64,000 nucleotides of DNA, from the NCBI GenBank assembly GCA_031772625.1, contig CM062812.1, positions 734,859,714 to 734,923,713 on the forward strand. The letters run 5' to 3'. This document shows positions 34,009 to 46,713 of this stretch, in pieces. The stretch comes from Pinus tabuliformis. Taxonomy: Eukaryota; Streptophyta; Pinopsida; Pinales; Pinaceae. Position 1 is the stretch's first letter; each line of letters begins with the position of its first letter. The notes beneath the pieces are model-generated. The model saw nothing but the letters and a program-made list of their open reading frames with translations, had not been told where the DNA came from and made no database searches. A program made the translations under genes and the position numbers.

Positions 34009-35012
34009 TATTCAAAATGTAACTACTTTTTGTCTTCATAATTTTTGTTGTACACATTTCAATATGTATCTTACAAAAACAAACAAAAGAAAGAAAGAAA
34101 AAGTTGTTATTTTAAAGCATGGGTTTCATGCTCTTTATTCAGGTATTCTATGTAAGGCCATGTTCTTTATGCTTCAACGGTATGTAAGGTCATAGGATAT
34201 ATTTTCATGAGTCAATAAAGTAAACATCATGTTTATAAGAACATTTAGTGCAAAGTATATATTGCAAAAATAATTTATTTTGAGTCTAGAAAGCCCTAAA
34301 AGCATCCTAGTCGAAGTCAGCCTTGGTAGAGACATGTCAACCTCAAGAGGAGTATTTGGTCCACATAGAAATGTATAAAGATAAGGAGTTCTACCTATTT
34401 CACTCATCAATTCAATATACATAGAAGAGTTTTATTTGAAGTGAAAAATTGAGGAAGAAGGACAACAATGGAAATTATGAAGCAAACAACAATTGGAAGA
34501 GAAGAAAATTGCAGTTTTGTCATAGATTTCTATCACATGTGAAAAGTTGCAGATTTTTTGCAAGGTTTGAAGTTGCAGAGGCCAATATTTTTGAAGCAGT
34601 GAAGCTGCAGGTTCGAAATTCTATAGCTAGAGGCGGAAATTCTACGTTCGGTACAGCTTTGGAGGCATTTGTCTCTAGTTTTTCTTATTTGACTTTGACC
34701 TAATTGGAAAGTCATCTTTGAGCGATGAATTGGGACTGGGCAGAGACTCTAATCTAGGAATTGGATCTTGGTTGTCACATTTGAAGCACATTCTATAAGA
34801 AGAGAAGAGTTTTCTACGCTTTGCCCTTGGAGGGGATTTTCCCTGACTTGGAGCCTAATATTTGTGTCCACTGTATTTATTGTTTTTCTCTTGATATTTG
34901 TTTCATGAAGAAGATATAATAAAGGAAATAATAAGACTAAATAAATTTCACAAAAAACTATTAAGGATAAGTAAAATTAGATTTAATAGCTGCCACATTA
35001 CATTTCCCAACA
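34009..35012 (+). repeat. 3' LTR of copia-type element copy 1
   Basis: It starts TATTCAAAATGTAAC (the first bases changed from TGTTG in the left LTR) and ends TTCCCAACA. It is followed by AATTC, which matches the left flank at four of five bases. Confidence 0.83.
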
Positions 35013-37320
35013 AATTCTTCTATGAAGCCCTTGTACATAAATAAGAGATGTTGTAGATAAATAAACTAGTTTTGACTCAATACTGATATGTCAAATTTTT
35101 AAAAACAAGATTTAGTATTTTCCTGACTATTGGCTGACACTATAGATCCCTCTATGATATTAGTTGTAAACATATTAACGAGTCAATTAACCTTAGACGA
35201 AAAAATGAGTTGGATAATGTCGACAACTCTAGTTAAGTCCATCACCCCACATCCTTTGTAGGATATTTGTCACTCAAATTAGTCTTGAAATATTGAATAG
35301 TCTGATGAATGTGTTTGCCTAATTATTAGAGAAGGGAAAGGGAGAAAATATAAAAATTAGCAAATCTTTTTCAAAAAGTGTTAAAGTATTTGAAGCACAA
35401 GGAGTAACCTTTCTAGATGTAAAATAAGTCTGGATCCCTCATCCACCTTAGTGCAATGATTTCCCAAATAATGTGAATTGAATAAAAGGAAAACATAATA
35501 TTAAAGGGTAAATAATTATGAAAAGTTTCCTACACAAATAGGTGATGCAAGAAACTTCTTTGGGGATATGGACACTCACTGATGACAAAGAAATGTTTAT
35601 GGCTTATTGAGAGACTTTGGGAGGGCTATAGACACTCACTAGCAACAAAAGGACCCCATCCTGATTCGTATCAAAATTTTGAAACTTTTAAGCTCATATA
35701 TAATATCCCTATTGCCTATTAAAATTGTTGATGTTTGACTAAAACCTTATGGTATATTGTGAACCATGCCAATGAAAGCGACAAAGAATCTAAATCCCTA
35801 ACCAGGGCCGAATAGCTAGACTAGTGGTGTATATAGATATGAGTTAATTCTTTCTAATGATCATACTTAACTCTAAATAAGGGATAAACAAATTCATTTG
35901 GGTCCTACCCATGAATCACCAATTTTTTTAGGGGCTACAACAAACCCCAAATTTTTGGCAATCTAAAATCTAGAGCCCCATTTTAAGGTTCTCATAAAAT
36001 GCATTATAATAGTTATCTTAAACCTAGCTACCCCTAAGATTCTTCTTAGTCCTTTTATCACTTTAACTTTTCCCAAGAGATACTTCTGAAAAATTTATGC
36101 GTGTCGCTAATTTGCATTGAAAATATAAGATTTGAAAAAGCCTCTTACTATATATCACTACCATAGATCAAAATAGAAATCCATCTACCTCTCGACAATG
36201 TGATCTATAACTAAGTGATGTCTCATAGGAAACAAACTTGTGACATCGCAAAATAAGTTGTGATGATGCAACTATCAACTCAATTTGTAGTAACTAAACT
36301 CAACCACAATGACTCACTCCATCACAGAAATTCCCCCATGATCATGCATTTGTGGCACTAATTCCCTAAGACGAATGCTCAATTGTATGTATATGGGGTC
36401 CTTCCCAAATTTATTTGTGTGTTATAGTTTGCACTAAGACAAAGAGTGAAAAATGAAAGGATCTCTTCTAAATTTTCAATATATGGTTGCAATTAGAGTT
36501 GGAAATCAATTAGTATGACCTCTCTTCCTTTTAATCTATTGTTGTAGTTTTGTCTTTTCATTCCTTGCCATTTGCATTACCCTGTTGTTCCACCTTTCTG
36601 ATAGTCCACCTCCCTTAGACCTGCAATGGTATAAACTTGTCCCCACTCCCATTGCCATTTCCTTAAACCACCTACTCTGTCATAGTGGCACCATTTATAC
36701 AAACCTTTTGGGCTAATGAGAAAACATTTCCCCACAAGCACTCAAGATTTCAAGATTTGAACTTTGTGTTTCCTTGCTTCATTGCATTGGTGAAAATTAG
36801 GGCATATTCCTCAACCCTTAAATTCCTAATTTTGTTGTCATCAATACACCATGGTTTCCCATATAATTTTGTTGCAATCACTAACTAAATTGATCATGCA
36901 ATCACACATCACTATTGCAAATTTAAGCAAAACCTCATCGCTTGACTTCCATCATGGTGCACAACCAATAAAATATCACACTTCTGCACACTACAAGTCA
37001 AACTCAGTCATCAATATAATCTTGTGATATGTAGCTTCAATCCTATTTGCAATATGATTATGTGATCTATCATTCAGAAATTGTGATTCCCACACTACTA
37101 CAAGTCGTTATCGAATGTCATGGTTGAAACCCATCTACAACCCAACCTTACAATTTCTAGTTAGAACCCTATAATTCCTATATTTGTGATTTTTTGCTAA
37201 GCTAATCATAATATTCTTCCCAATCTACCACTAAGGCTATTCACACTCTAACTTCATAGACACCACATGCTACATAGACAAGATAGTGAAGATAACCTCC
37301 TAAAATATATACGAATTGTT
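35013..37320. other. Spacer without recognisable genes
   Basis: About 2.3 kb, AT-rich. Probably the 3' flank or LTR of the gypsy copy from before the copia insertion, but I could not match it to the DNA left of 24197. The longest frame here (36685-36888) has no recognisable features. Confidence 0.4.
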
Positions 37321-37379
37321 TGCCAAAAAGGAGGTGGACATGCAATAAGGTGAAGAATATAATCAAGTATATATAAATG

Positions 37380-38130
37380 TTAATAAATCATGGTTTCACA
37401 AGGTTGTAGTGCATCTGATTGTTTTTCCATGTGCAAAGACAATTGAATGGATTCTTAATCATATATATGAACATGCCACAATAGACAGAAATGATCCAAG
37501 TGAATTAACGGTAGCTTACGGTGAGTCTAACATAACTAAATATTATAATCTTCCCAAACATAATGCAATCTTTAATACAAAATGGTTCACTAGCTTCACC
37601 AAACTAAAGAAAGGATATACTAAAATATAGGTCGCAAGAGCCAAGGAAATTAGGTAGAAATATGATGAAATTTACAATATCAAATCACTAAGGAAAGTAT
37701 ACCAAATGTTGGTAGCCATGGTTTGTAGAATTTAAGGTAAAAAATATGCAAAATTGTTTGAGGAATGTTGGGTTCCCATGATTTTAGCATGTGCCATGAA
37801 TGGAAACAATTTCAATTGGGAAAATATCTTAGCCTTGTCTACTTAGAAAAATATTAGAAGGGCAAAGAATACCTTTGGAAGAGATCAAGCATAATTTTAC
37901 ATGACATCTTACTTGGTGGATGCCTTATGTGCTAGGTGTGAGTTTCAGGGTCTGGGATGGAAATGGGCTTATGATTAGGAGACTCCAATTGTACATATAT
38001 ACTATAGAAATTTATGGGACATGAGATACTAAGGGATGTATGATAGAATCATCAAACAGTTCATATCGACAACATATCGAATACTTTTCGACACAAACCC
38101 TCCCTATATGATAAAAAGATCTAGGGTGTC
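37380..38130 (+). pseudogene. Family A unknown protein, N-terminal part (copy A6)
   Basis: The translation includes KYAKLFEECWVPMILACAMNG, then NNFNWENILAL, and FYMTSYLVDALCAR at 37895-37936. The last matches FMSAYILDAICAR in A2 and FYMYAYLLDAIYA in A4. It gives the N-terminal half of the family A frame, which is then cut at 38130 where the minus-strand copy A4 begins. The C-terminal continuation is very likely 42030-42862 plus 47778-48550 (A5), split by two insertions. Stops are frequent. Function unknown. Confidence 0.55.
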
Positions 38131-39190
38131 TGTTGATGGTGTTTGACCCACCAACATTCAGGGGATATCGCTGATATGAAGTCCCAATTAGTCCTCACAA
38201 CATTTGGTGTAGAGGTCTCATCTAATATACGACCTAGTTGCCAATGCAATGGGTTTTAATGATTTTCCTTAGTTGCAATAGCACATAGAGTGGTGTATGT
38301 TGACTTTGGTGGAAATAAGGGTGTGACTCTGGCGAAATTCAAGTGAAATTCGTGAGAGTTATAACACATGAAGGGAAGGTGAGTGAGTCCCTTAGAAGCC
38401 TGTAATAGTACACAACTTAGAAGGAACACACGAGCATAAATACATCACAAGCTAATGTGCAAAATAGTTCACAATTTCACTGTGATGGAAAAATACAACA
38501 ACACATATTCAACAAGATTCATACCAATGCAAACAAAATAGTTCATAACCATAATCATAAGAGAAATAACATACATTCCAGAAATAACAAGAATAGTCCT
38601 ACTATATTAACAACATATGCATGAAAATGTCTCAGATTTGATCTTTAATTAAAATGAAAGTTCCAATCATATATATGCCATTGATGGACCTCTAGCCCCA
38701 ATAGTGGAACATCAAGTGAACACTTGCTCCTCCAAGTAAAGATACTCCCTCTATGGTATAAATAATCCAAGGCTCTCACAAAATCCCAAGCTCCTGATTC
38801 TAAGCATAAGCCTATTGAAAAGCTTGGCTCCAAAAATCCCTTTGCATGAGTTATGAGGGTCTATTTGTAATAAAATGGGCCACTATTCACTTCCCCTTGT
38901 GACTCTTGGAATTCCCTCGTGACTCTTAAGCTTCTTTACAAGATTACTTTTTACATTCATTACATCATGACTCTTCACATTCCAATATTGACACTTGGAA
39001 TTCCACTTACACATTAATTAATAAAGAATATTATAATAGACTTGTACCCATATAAGACAAAATTGGGTAGAGCCAACTAGATAACCTCATAAGAGAAAAC
39101 ATTTAAGTTTGAGTTTGGGGAAACTCCAAGTCAAAAAAATCCACTTGATGTTTATTGGTTACTGCATTATGACATCTCCAAACTGTGTGA
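38131..39190 (-). repeat. Family A LTR-like tail, minus strand (copy A4)
   Basis: On the minus strand it ends 'cccctgaatgttggtggg...ccatcaaca' at 38131, matching the end of copy A3. It shares 'ttggagccaagctt' and 'cctcataactcat' with A2. The TATA position is decayed. Confidence 0.5.
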
Positions 39191-41990
39191 TGGATTCATG
39201 CCGGAAGTAAACTTTAGCCTCGATGGGATCTGAGTACACTGATTTGGAACTAATTTGTGTTTCCTTCTTAAGAAGGATCAACATTGTATTGATTTGGATA
39301 GGGCCACCAATGTAATTATGCATATTTTGTCTCAAATGTTACAAGTATTCTTTAATCTCCTTCCTAACTTGATGTCTATGCTCAGTCTCACTTAGTGAGC
39401 AACCTGATGGGATCCCATGTGATTTCACCAAGAAATATAAGTTGTTGTAAAATTGTGCATATGAGGTCCGAGTGATGGAAATGAATGACGGAAGTTGTTT
39501 ATTATTCTAGATGAGCATCCAAACCTTTGATTTCTCCAACTCTACTTCTTTCCTTATCTTCTTTCCAAATTCAAGCAATGCCCCTTTTTATTAAATTGAC
39601 CATTCATGCATGAAAACAATAGTGGATTGTAGAACCTTGATAGTTTTAACATGATCTTTACAATTATGATACAACCCATGCATGTCGGAAACTACCTTAT
39701 GCATGGTAACAAGCTCCTCATAAATATTTTGCATGGTCTCTCCCGGTGTCGATACTTTGTCGAGTATCGTTTCCTTTAGTTCTCCCAAATAGTCCTATGT
39801 GGGGACTGCATTTTGTAACTTTTCTTGGAGTTCTTCAACCTCTTTCCCAGCAACATGAAATTTCATAGTCAATTTTTTGTTCTCAGTCGTCAAATAGTTT
39901 ATGTTTGGATTTGCAGAACCTTCGAAGGCCAAGTTGGCCGCAACAATGGCTCCTAGATTTCTTCGGGTGTCTATCATGATCACCCTTTCTATGATGAATG
40001 CAAGAGATTCAAGGTAATCTGGAAAATGTTTCTTCCTTGGTTATACAATGTTTTTCTGAAGCTCTTCATAAGTCATATTGTACGTGTCCATAACTAGATT
40101 GTCATCAAGAGGAATAATTTCCTCTTCCCTGCTTGGAAATTTCTTTGCTGGAGGATGGGGAGACTAAATGGTGACCTGCTACATACTTGGAATCAAGTCA
40201 ACATCTTGATTCTATGGCTCCGATTCCTCCTTCATGTGTCGTACCTAAACCAAATCCTCAATCTCTTCTGTGAGCTACTTGTCCTACATCTCCTTTCTCT
40301 CCTCCTCTATTTTATGGTTTTTTTCTTGTTCGTTGGCTTGTCTTTGTGTGACTTCTTCTTCTTCTACTGTTTTCCCTTCTTCTTCTTCTTGCTTCTACCT
40401 TTGTCACTCCAATGTCTTATGCTTTGGTTCTTCTCTCTGATTCTGTTCTGCTTCCTCCATCCTTTTTTTCCTATTCTTCTCTGCTACTATGGCCACTTTA
40501 AGTATGTCTGGATTGAATTTCCTCTTGTGGCTTCGCTCTACCCATGGACTGGGCACAGCGTTCCTCTTTCCCTAATCATGCACTGGGTTGTGCTATTCCA
40601 CTAGAAATTCCTCTTGAGTGATTTCTTTCTGTGAAATAACCTGCAATGCTCTAGAGAAGTTGACTAGTTTGCGGGACTTGGAGGAATTATAACAATTCTT
40701 CCATGGTTCCTCCTCCATCCAGTGAAAGTTCCCACTTAACCACTGGAAATGAATCATCACACAGTGCTCTCTACAAATATTCTAGGGATTGTAGATATTG
40801 AATTCCAGAATACCGAATGAAAACATTTTTATTGCCTTTCCTTCAGTGTCCATGACTTTTGGATTCTTGATCTCATAGAATACAATTTTCATAGGAAGTG
40901 TTGGTGAAGGTGTTTTCTTCTTCCTGTGCAAACTTGCTGACAATCCTATGGAGATATGATACCTAGCTTCTTGAATGACTAAATTATCAGTGGCATACCT
41001 AAGTAAAAGATGAGGACACTTCTATCTTCCAAACACCTTGACGAAAGTGCCTTCTAGTAAGGAAAACCAATATGTTATCTCCAATACTACATCCATTTCC
41101 ACTCATGAAATTTAAGGTGGATCTTCCTCAAAGACAAAATTGTACAATGGAATGAGGAAGTGATTAGTCAGATTTTAAATTACCCCTCTATGGATGCACT
41201 CTGAAATTAGCTTGCAATTAATGTGCATGGCAAGCTCCCATGGTGTCTAAGCCTAATCCATGCCAAGGAATGCATTATGTGCATAGATTGCATCCAGTAG
41301 ATATGCATACATGTAAAATATAGCTTTCCTAGCCTTGGGAGGATTCAAGGCATTGGCTACATGGATCTTCAACTATCGAGCCAACAAATTTGACCATTTA
41401 AATGGTTCACCTCCATTCACAACCTGGTTCGACAAAAATTCCCACCCTTTAGGAAAGGTCTCGGTGCTCTACTGGCAATATATTCTCTAACATAGAATTA
41501 TGAAGAGATGATAGGCCCTCCATACATACATTGTCTTATAAATGGTGGTGGGTGTCTGACGGAACTTTGTTGGCTCTTTCACTCAATATTTAACAATATG
41601 CTTGGTGCTTAAGTAGATAGTGGCAACATAGAAGTAGGAATCCATGAGTGATTCTGACTTCAGAAAATGATGCACATTGCCAAGAAGGATTACGTAATTC
41701 CTGATGACCAGACAACTTCTTGACTCGGTGAATTGCACAGTTTCTAGGCTGATGAGATGCTTTGTGTAGTTTCCATCATCAAGGCTGGGTTTCCATCTAA
41801 AATTTAACAATTTTCATGCTCAAAGCTGACCTACCAAGAAGAATTACATAGTTTATGGAGGCAAGGTTCTCCTTCCTTCCAATATTCCGTAGATTCTAAA
41901 GGCAAGCCCATCAATACTGCAAGGTCAAGTGAAACGTTACCGTGTGTTTAAAAGATATAAAATCAGGATTAGTACATCATAGCATGAATA
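39191..41990 (-). pseudogene. Family A unknown protein, minus-strand copy (A4)
   Basis: Read leftward, it has the full set of family blocks: FYMYAYLLDAIYA (41319-41281), HRKKKTPSPTLPMKIVFYEIK (about 40930-40860), WKNCYNSSKSRKLV (about 40702-40660), a lysine/glutamate-rich coiled coil (about 40480-40330), LQEKLQNAVPT and GETMQNIYEELVTMHKVVSD (about 39850-39700), and SVYSDPIEAKVYF (about 39240-39200). It covers nearly the whole frame, about 930 codons with stops. No second LTR is visible at its upstream side near 42000, so it is truncated or the junction is blurred. Confidence 0.58.
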
Positions 41991-42029
41991 CTTGATGACA
42001 TTAAAAGATAATCTCCCATGGACAGAAGG

Positions 42030-42862
42030 GAGGATCGAAAATCAAAGCATGGGAAACACTTTGGAGGGTGGTTCTAGCAGCTACAACATTATCCTTGTAG
42101 TATACCATAGATTGGTTGAACTATAGATATGCTTCATACATTAGGGTATTTTGTGCATACAAGAATCCTCGCCTATTATCTATGTTTGTCACATACATAG
42201 TTCTAATGGAATAACTAGTGTACCAAGTCACTACAATATTTACTAGCTCATTGGTGAAATACAATAAAGTTCCATGTCCTACATTTAATTTGAATAACTC
42301 AACCTATCATATTAAACATTTGAAGGATTCAAAGGTAGAAAAAAAATATTTGGAATACTTCAGGTTTGTTGAACTAAGTTTTCAAAGATATGATCCAAAG
42401 GTCATTGCCACCAAGAATTGTTAACTCAATTATAGTTGAACATATGCTTGACCTTTTTATTGAAGAGGAGAAGAAGGTAAATAATTTCTTCAATGGTACC
42501 AAAGAATTGGAAGCGTCTCAAGGGATTCATACCTCTCATCCCTTTGAAAAGCCTAAGCATTTAGTGGGATACTCAGAAGAGGATGAATTTATAAGAGAGG
42601 ACAGTTTCTTTGAAGAGAAAAGAAGAGAAAGATGAAAAGAAATAAATATTAGACAAACAATGGGGTGAGTTCGAAGCCATGAAAAAAGAATGAGAGGAAG
42701 CTGAGGAAAATCAAGCTAAGGAAGAAGCAAGTAAAAATACAGAGGAAGAAGATAAAAATAAAAGACAGGAAGAAGAAAGATAAAAGTAAAAGAAAAGAAG
42801 TAGAAAGCAGAAGAAGGGATGAAGAAAAGGGATGAGGAAGAGAAGAAGAGGAAAGAAGAAGA
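42030..42862 (+). pseudogene. Family A unknown protein, middle part (copy A5, first piece)
   Basis: KVPCPTFNLNNSTYHIKHLK (about 42267-42326) corresponds to KAPCPGLPLWIELYEIHIPK in A2. YLEYFRFVELSFQRYDPKVI (42348-42407) follows as in A3. The charged coiled coil runs from about 42680 to 42860, where the copia-type element interrupts it. Stops and a frame change occur near 42420. Confidence 0.52.
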
Positions 42863-43871
42863 TTTTTGAATTCCAGTGTAAAAGAGAATTTATTAACATG
42901 ATAGTTACTTCTAAACATTATTTTTGTTTCTTCTTATTTTAATAATATTCTTCATCAAGGAATTAGCATTAGAATGCAATAATGTAAATACAAGAGACAA
43001 AACACACTAGAGATAGGCTAGAGGTGATGGAAAAACCCCACCAAGGGGGAAAAACCAACAATCATTTCCTTATAAAGTCATAGAAAAATCTAAGTCAAAC
43101 AATCATTATACCAAGTGCCAAGTAAACCTTCCACGAGGCAACATCTACCTTAAGAATGGCCTCCATAGGTTTGTCAATAGGTCCATTGAATTTCCTTCAT
43201 AAGTCTATACATAGGCATGTCCATAGGTTATCCAACATCCCTCATATGTATGTCCATAGGTTTTCCCATAGATCACAGTGATACATAACAAAATCTCACA
43301 TAACAATCATAGAAAGGCTCCATAATAGAATTAGACAACGTCACATAAAGGTTCCACAAGAGATTTGTATACCATCATGGAAGGGCTCCACAGTAGGATC
43401 TTACACCATCAAATAATGGCTCCAAATCAGGCTCGAATTCTATCATAGAAGGGCTCCACAATAGGCTTGTATAGCATAACATAAAGGCTCTAGAGTATGA
43501 ATCATATGCTATCATAGAAAGACCCCAAAGTAGGCTTGCATTGTATCCATGAAAGAAGATACTTTAATTCTCCCACAAAGATCTGAATTTCATCCTAGAA
43601 TATCCACAAAATTGTCACCAAATGAAGGATTCCATATGACAATATATAGTGGTTTATCTATGCAAAAAGTCACACCTTCTCAGGCTAGGATGACTTGTCA
43701 TCTAGGAGGGCCAACTTGGCTACTTGCACAACTAAATATAATTTCAAAAATTCAAATTTCTTTTTCTTTCAAATGGTCAAGTAAGACATATTACAAAATA
43801 ATTTTTTATCAACAAATACATGTTTTCTTCAAGTATATTATGAGTAATGAAGTGAGTTACATTTTCCAATA
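42863..43871 (-). repeat. 3' LTR of copia-type element copy 2
   Basis: It is collinear with 46714-47777: 'ttctagtgtaaaagggaat' type start, 'cttcaagtatattatga' and the end 'ttttccaata'. The middle is a set of 40-50 bp imperfect units built on 'atcatagaaaggctccacagtaggctc' (about 43300-43530), shared by the other LTR (about 47160-47410). A purine tract complement, CTCCTTCTTAACTA, follows at 43872-43885. Confidence 0.8.
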
Positions 43872-43885
43872 CTCCTTCTTAACTA

Positions 43886-46698
43886 GGGAAGTATTTGTAT
43901 TGAATATTGTTGATATTTTATGTTACATAATTTCCATGAGAAAATGATTACATACTACCATTCTCTTATGGTATTACAACATGGACACATTTTCACTATC
44001 AAAAAACTAGTTTCCATATTTTGTGTGAAACCCCAAAGGCCTCATCCTAGGCATGATGCCAACAATATCACTCTAGAGAGATATGAGCATGATTGAGGGA
44101 TGAACCTTCTGATATGAGATACCTCCAGGAATTTCTTTGACCAAGGTCACATTGATATGTTTTTAAAATACATAGGATTGGACAAAGCCTAGAGTACATT
44201 CAACTCCTCACACCACACTGTCAAAATCGTAAAGGATCCTTACATCACTAGGTTACCATTACCTTGGTCAAATCCTAATATATAGGGACTCAACCTAGGC
44301 CAAAAGTCTCACTCAAGAGGTATCCGAGCCTAGCAAAAGTACCCACTCTTATAGAGTGACTTGGTCAACACAAAAATGCACCTACTTTTTTGAAGAACTC
44401 GGGCTAAATGACCATTCTTCCTTGGCAAAGGAAGAGTTACTCTCCTCTACTTAACCACTCTTCATTAGGTAGAATGTTTTTCCATGATGTTATTAAACCA
44501 TATTCCTTAATTTGGTCAACCATGAAACATAGGGAAGATGTATATCCTTTTATTTGGAAAACTTATCATAACAAGTCGAATCTTGTCCCAGAAGTGCAAT
44601 TACTTCATCTAGGACAAAGGCTTGTGAAAGGCTTAACCATGGCAGCTTCATTGGGGGAAAAATACTGTGCCACTTGCATTCATGTTAGGGTTATATTCAG
44701 GCAAACATGACATAATATATTGAGCATATAATAGAGGGTAAATGGTTTTCATATTGGCATGTATAAAAAATCGAGATCAAAGTTAATGAAAAATGTAAAA
44801 GGGCATTAAAAAAGTTAATGAAAAAATGGATACCTACCATATCTAGTGAAAGTAGGGGTTTTTTAAATTGGGAATGTATATTGGGTTCATATTGTTAGAG
44901 GGTTAAATAATGTGATATTTAGAGGTATTTTCCAATATGTAGTCAAATTAATGGTATTGTTTAGTATGCCATGAATGCATGTGATATGTTAGAGGTTAAT
45001 GAGCAAATCCCCCATGGGTCTATGAAAACTTTTTCAAGTAAATATAATTTAGATGTAATAATTAAAGACATACCTCTAAACTTGAGAATTACATTTCTCC
45101 CTTTGAATCCAAATATTCCTTTACATGTTCTTTATGGATCCAATGCTTCATTTGAATCCACAACCCCTTCAAGATTCAAATCTCCCTCTAAATCGTAACA
45201 CTAGTCACAAACTTTGTTTTGATATTATGACTTATTCTAACCTAGAGAATATTCAGTATTTAGCTAGAATCCTCTCTAGGGAGATCATAAAATAATAGTT
45301 ATAAACAAGAAATGAAAATAAATCAAGAGATTAGATTTACTAAAGAAATCAGTAATAGTCAATTAAGAGGGATAAAGCACTTATATTTTATGAATTTCAA
45401 CAACTCCCTCTTAAACCTGAGCTATAGGAACATTTTTCACTATCTTCCATTCCCAAGAGATAATGATTGTTTTACCAACAATCAATGTTTCCTTAATCAT
45501 AATTCCTTCTCTTCAATCAATGTTTTCATATTTCTCTACCAGGTACACCATAGACTATTAGGCAAAAAACCACAAAAAATTAATTTGATCTACTAACAAT
45601 GTCCATTTTCTTATTTCACATGGATTGTACATATCTAATCATCGCAAGTTGATCTTAAAAAAGATCATAGGACTATCCTTCATTGTAACTATGTCAAATT
45701 GATAAACGGAAATAATCATTCTTGAGGTTCTTACATATACAATGTGTCCCTAACTTCACATACAAAATTAATTAAAACTTTTCCCAAGATATCATTGAAT
45801 CTTGAATTATTTCAAGAATATCAGTCCTTTATACTCACATAGGCCTTAGGGATCTTGTCCCTAAACCACAAAGTATTTTCTTTAGGGATCTCATCGATAA
45901 TTGGTCTCGCCCTAGTTAATAAGTTGTTTTGCTGGACACTAGGTCAAAGCCTAGTCAATCCTTCAATCAATGACAATTGTACATTGTTATCGAAGCATAT
46001 CTAGACCTCAACCTAGTATACACAATCATCAACTTGGATACATAGTTATCAACCTTAGACGTCAAGTAAATCTTATATATCTACTCAGGAGAATTATTCC
46101 TTTTACAATTGTGACGATAAATCCTTGACATCCGATTTTGGAGAAATCAAACTTAGATGACAACATAGATTTTACTTTCTTTCAATCCCATAGATATTTA
46201 CAAAATAACTTACTCCTTGGTGACAGCAAGACTATGTCTTGACTTTAGGCTACAACATCAACCAAAATTTCAGAAATACGCTCAAAGTTTACACTCTACA
46301 AACCTTAGATCAATTGAAAACTTTGGATAGGTTCATACTACCATAAAATTCTCAGCAAGGAGCTCAAAGATATAATTTGCATTTTCTTAGATTCTTGACC
46401 ACTTTATCATCAAAAAGAAACATAGTTTAATCAAAGACATGGTTTCATAAAGGCTTGGATTAGTTTGGAGAGGAATTTTTTAATCAACCTGAGAAGCTCT
46501 TCATATTAATTTCCTCAGGATTTATATCATATGAATTATTATAAAAATATGGTTATTCTGCCTCATGATTAGTATGCAATCTTTCTTGATTTTTTTCAGA
46601 GGTGTAGGTATAGTTCAAATCATCTATGCATGAGCTTGGATTTACAAATTTTGGTTTTCTTCATCTCTCATAAACTTCTTTAAGAATGCATTTAGAGA
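43886..46698 (-). other. Internal region of copia-type element copy 2, no recognisable frame
   Basis: It is the same length as the internal region of copy 1 but lacks any motif I can name on the minus strand. The plus-strand frames inside are antisense. Either this is a sister non-autonomous subfamily or gag has decayed fully. Confidence 0.45.
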
Positions 46699-46713
46699 TA
46701 AGCTCTTATACCA
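46699..46713 (-). other. Primer binding site, copia-type element copy 2
   Basis: On the minus strand TGGTATAAGAGCTTA directly follows the LTR end AAACA. It is an initiator tRNA-Met primer site with one or two changes. It fixes the element's orientation. Confidence 0.8.

Larger units (their letters stand above)
30106..35012 (+). mobile_element. Non-autonomous copia-type LTR element (copy 1), gag only
   Basis: The element is 4.9 kb. LTRs are at 30106-31081 and 34009-35012, flanked by near-identical five-base target duplications AATTA (30101-30105) and AATTC (35013-35017). A primer site follows the left LTR and a purine tract precedes the right one. The internal 2.9 kb holds a gag remnant (31506-32365) and then no recognisable pol. 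It inserted in the 3' flank of the gypsy copy. The second element, at 42863, shares LTR ends and size. Confidence 0.85.

Noticed and set aside
40155..40604. 149-codon Leu/Phe-rich frame resembling membrane segments
   Set aside because: It is the antisense of the lysine/glutamate-rich coiled coil of family A copy A4.
38131..42000. Complete family A element with two LTRs
   Set aside because: Only the 3' LTR-like tail could be found; no second copy at the upstream side.
42649..42918. Minus-strand hydrophobic frame
   Set aside because: Antisense of the charged coiled coil of family A copy A5.
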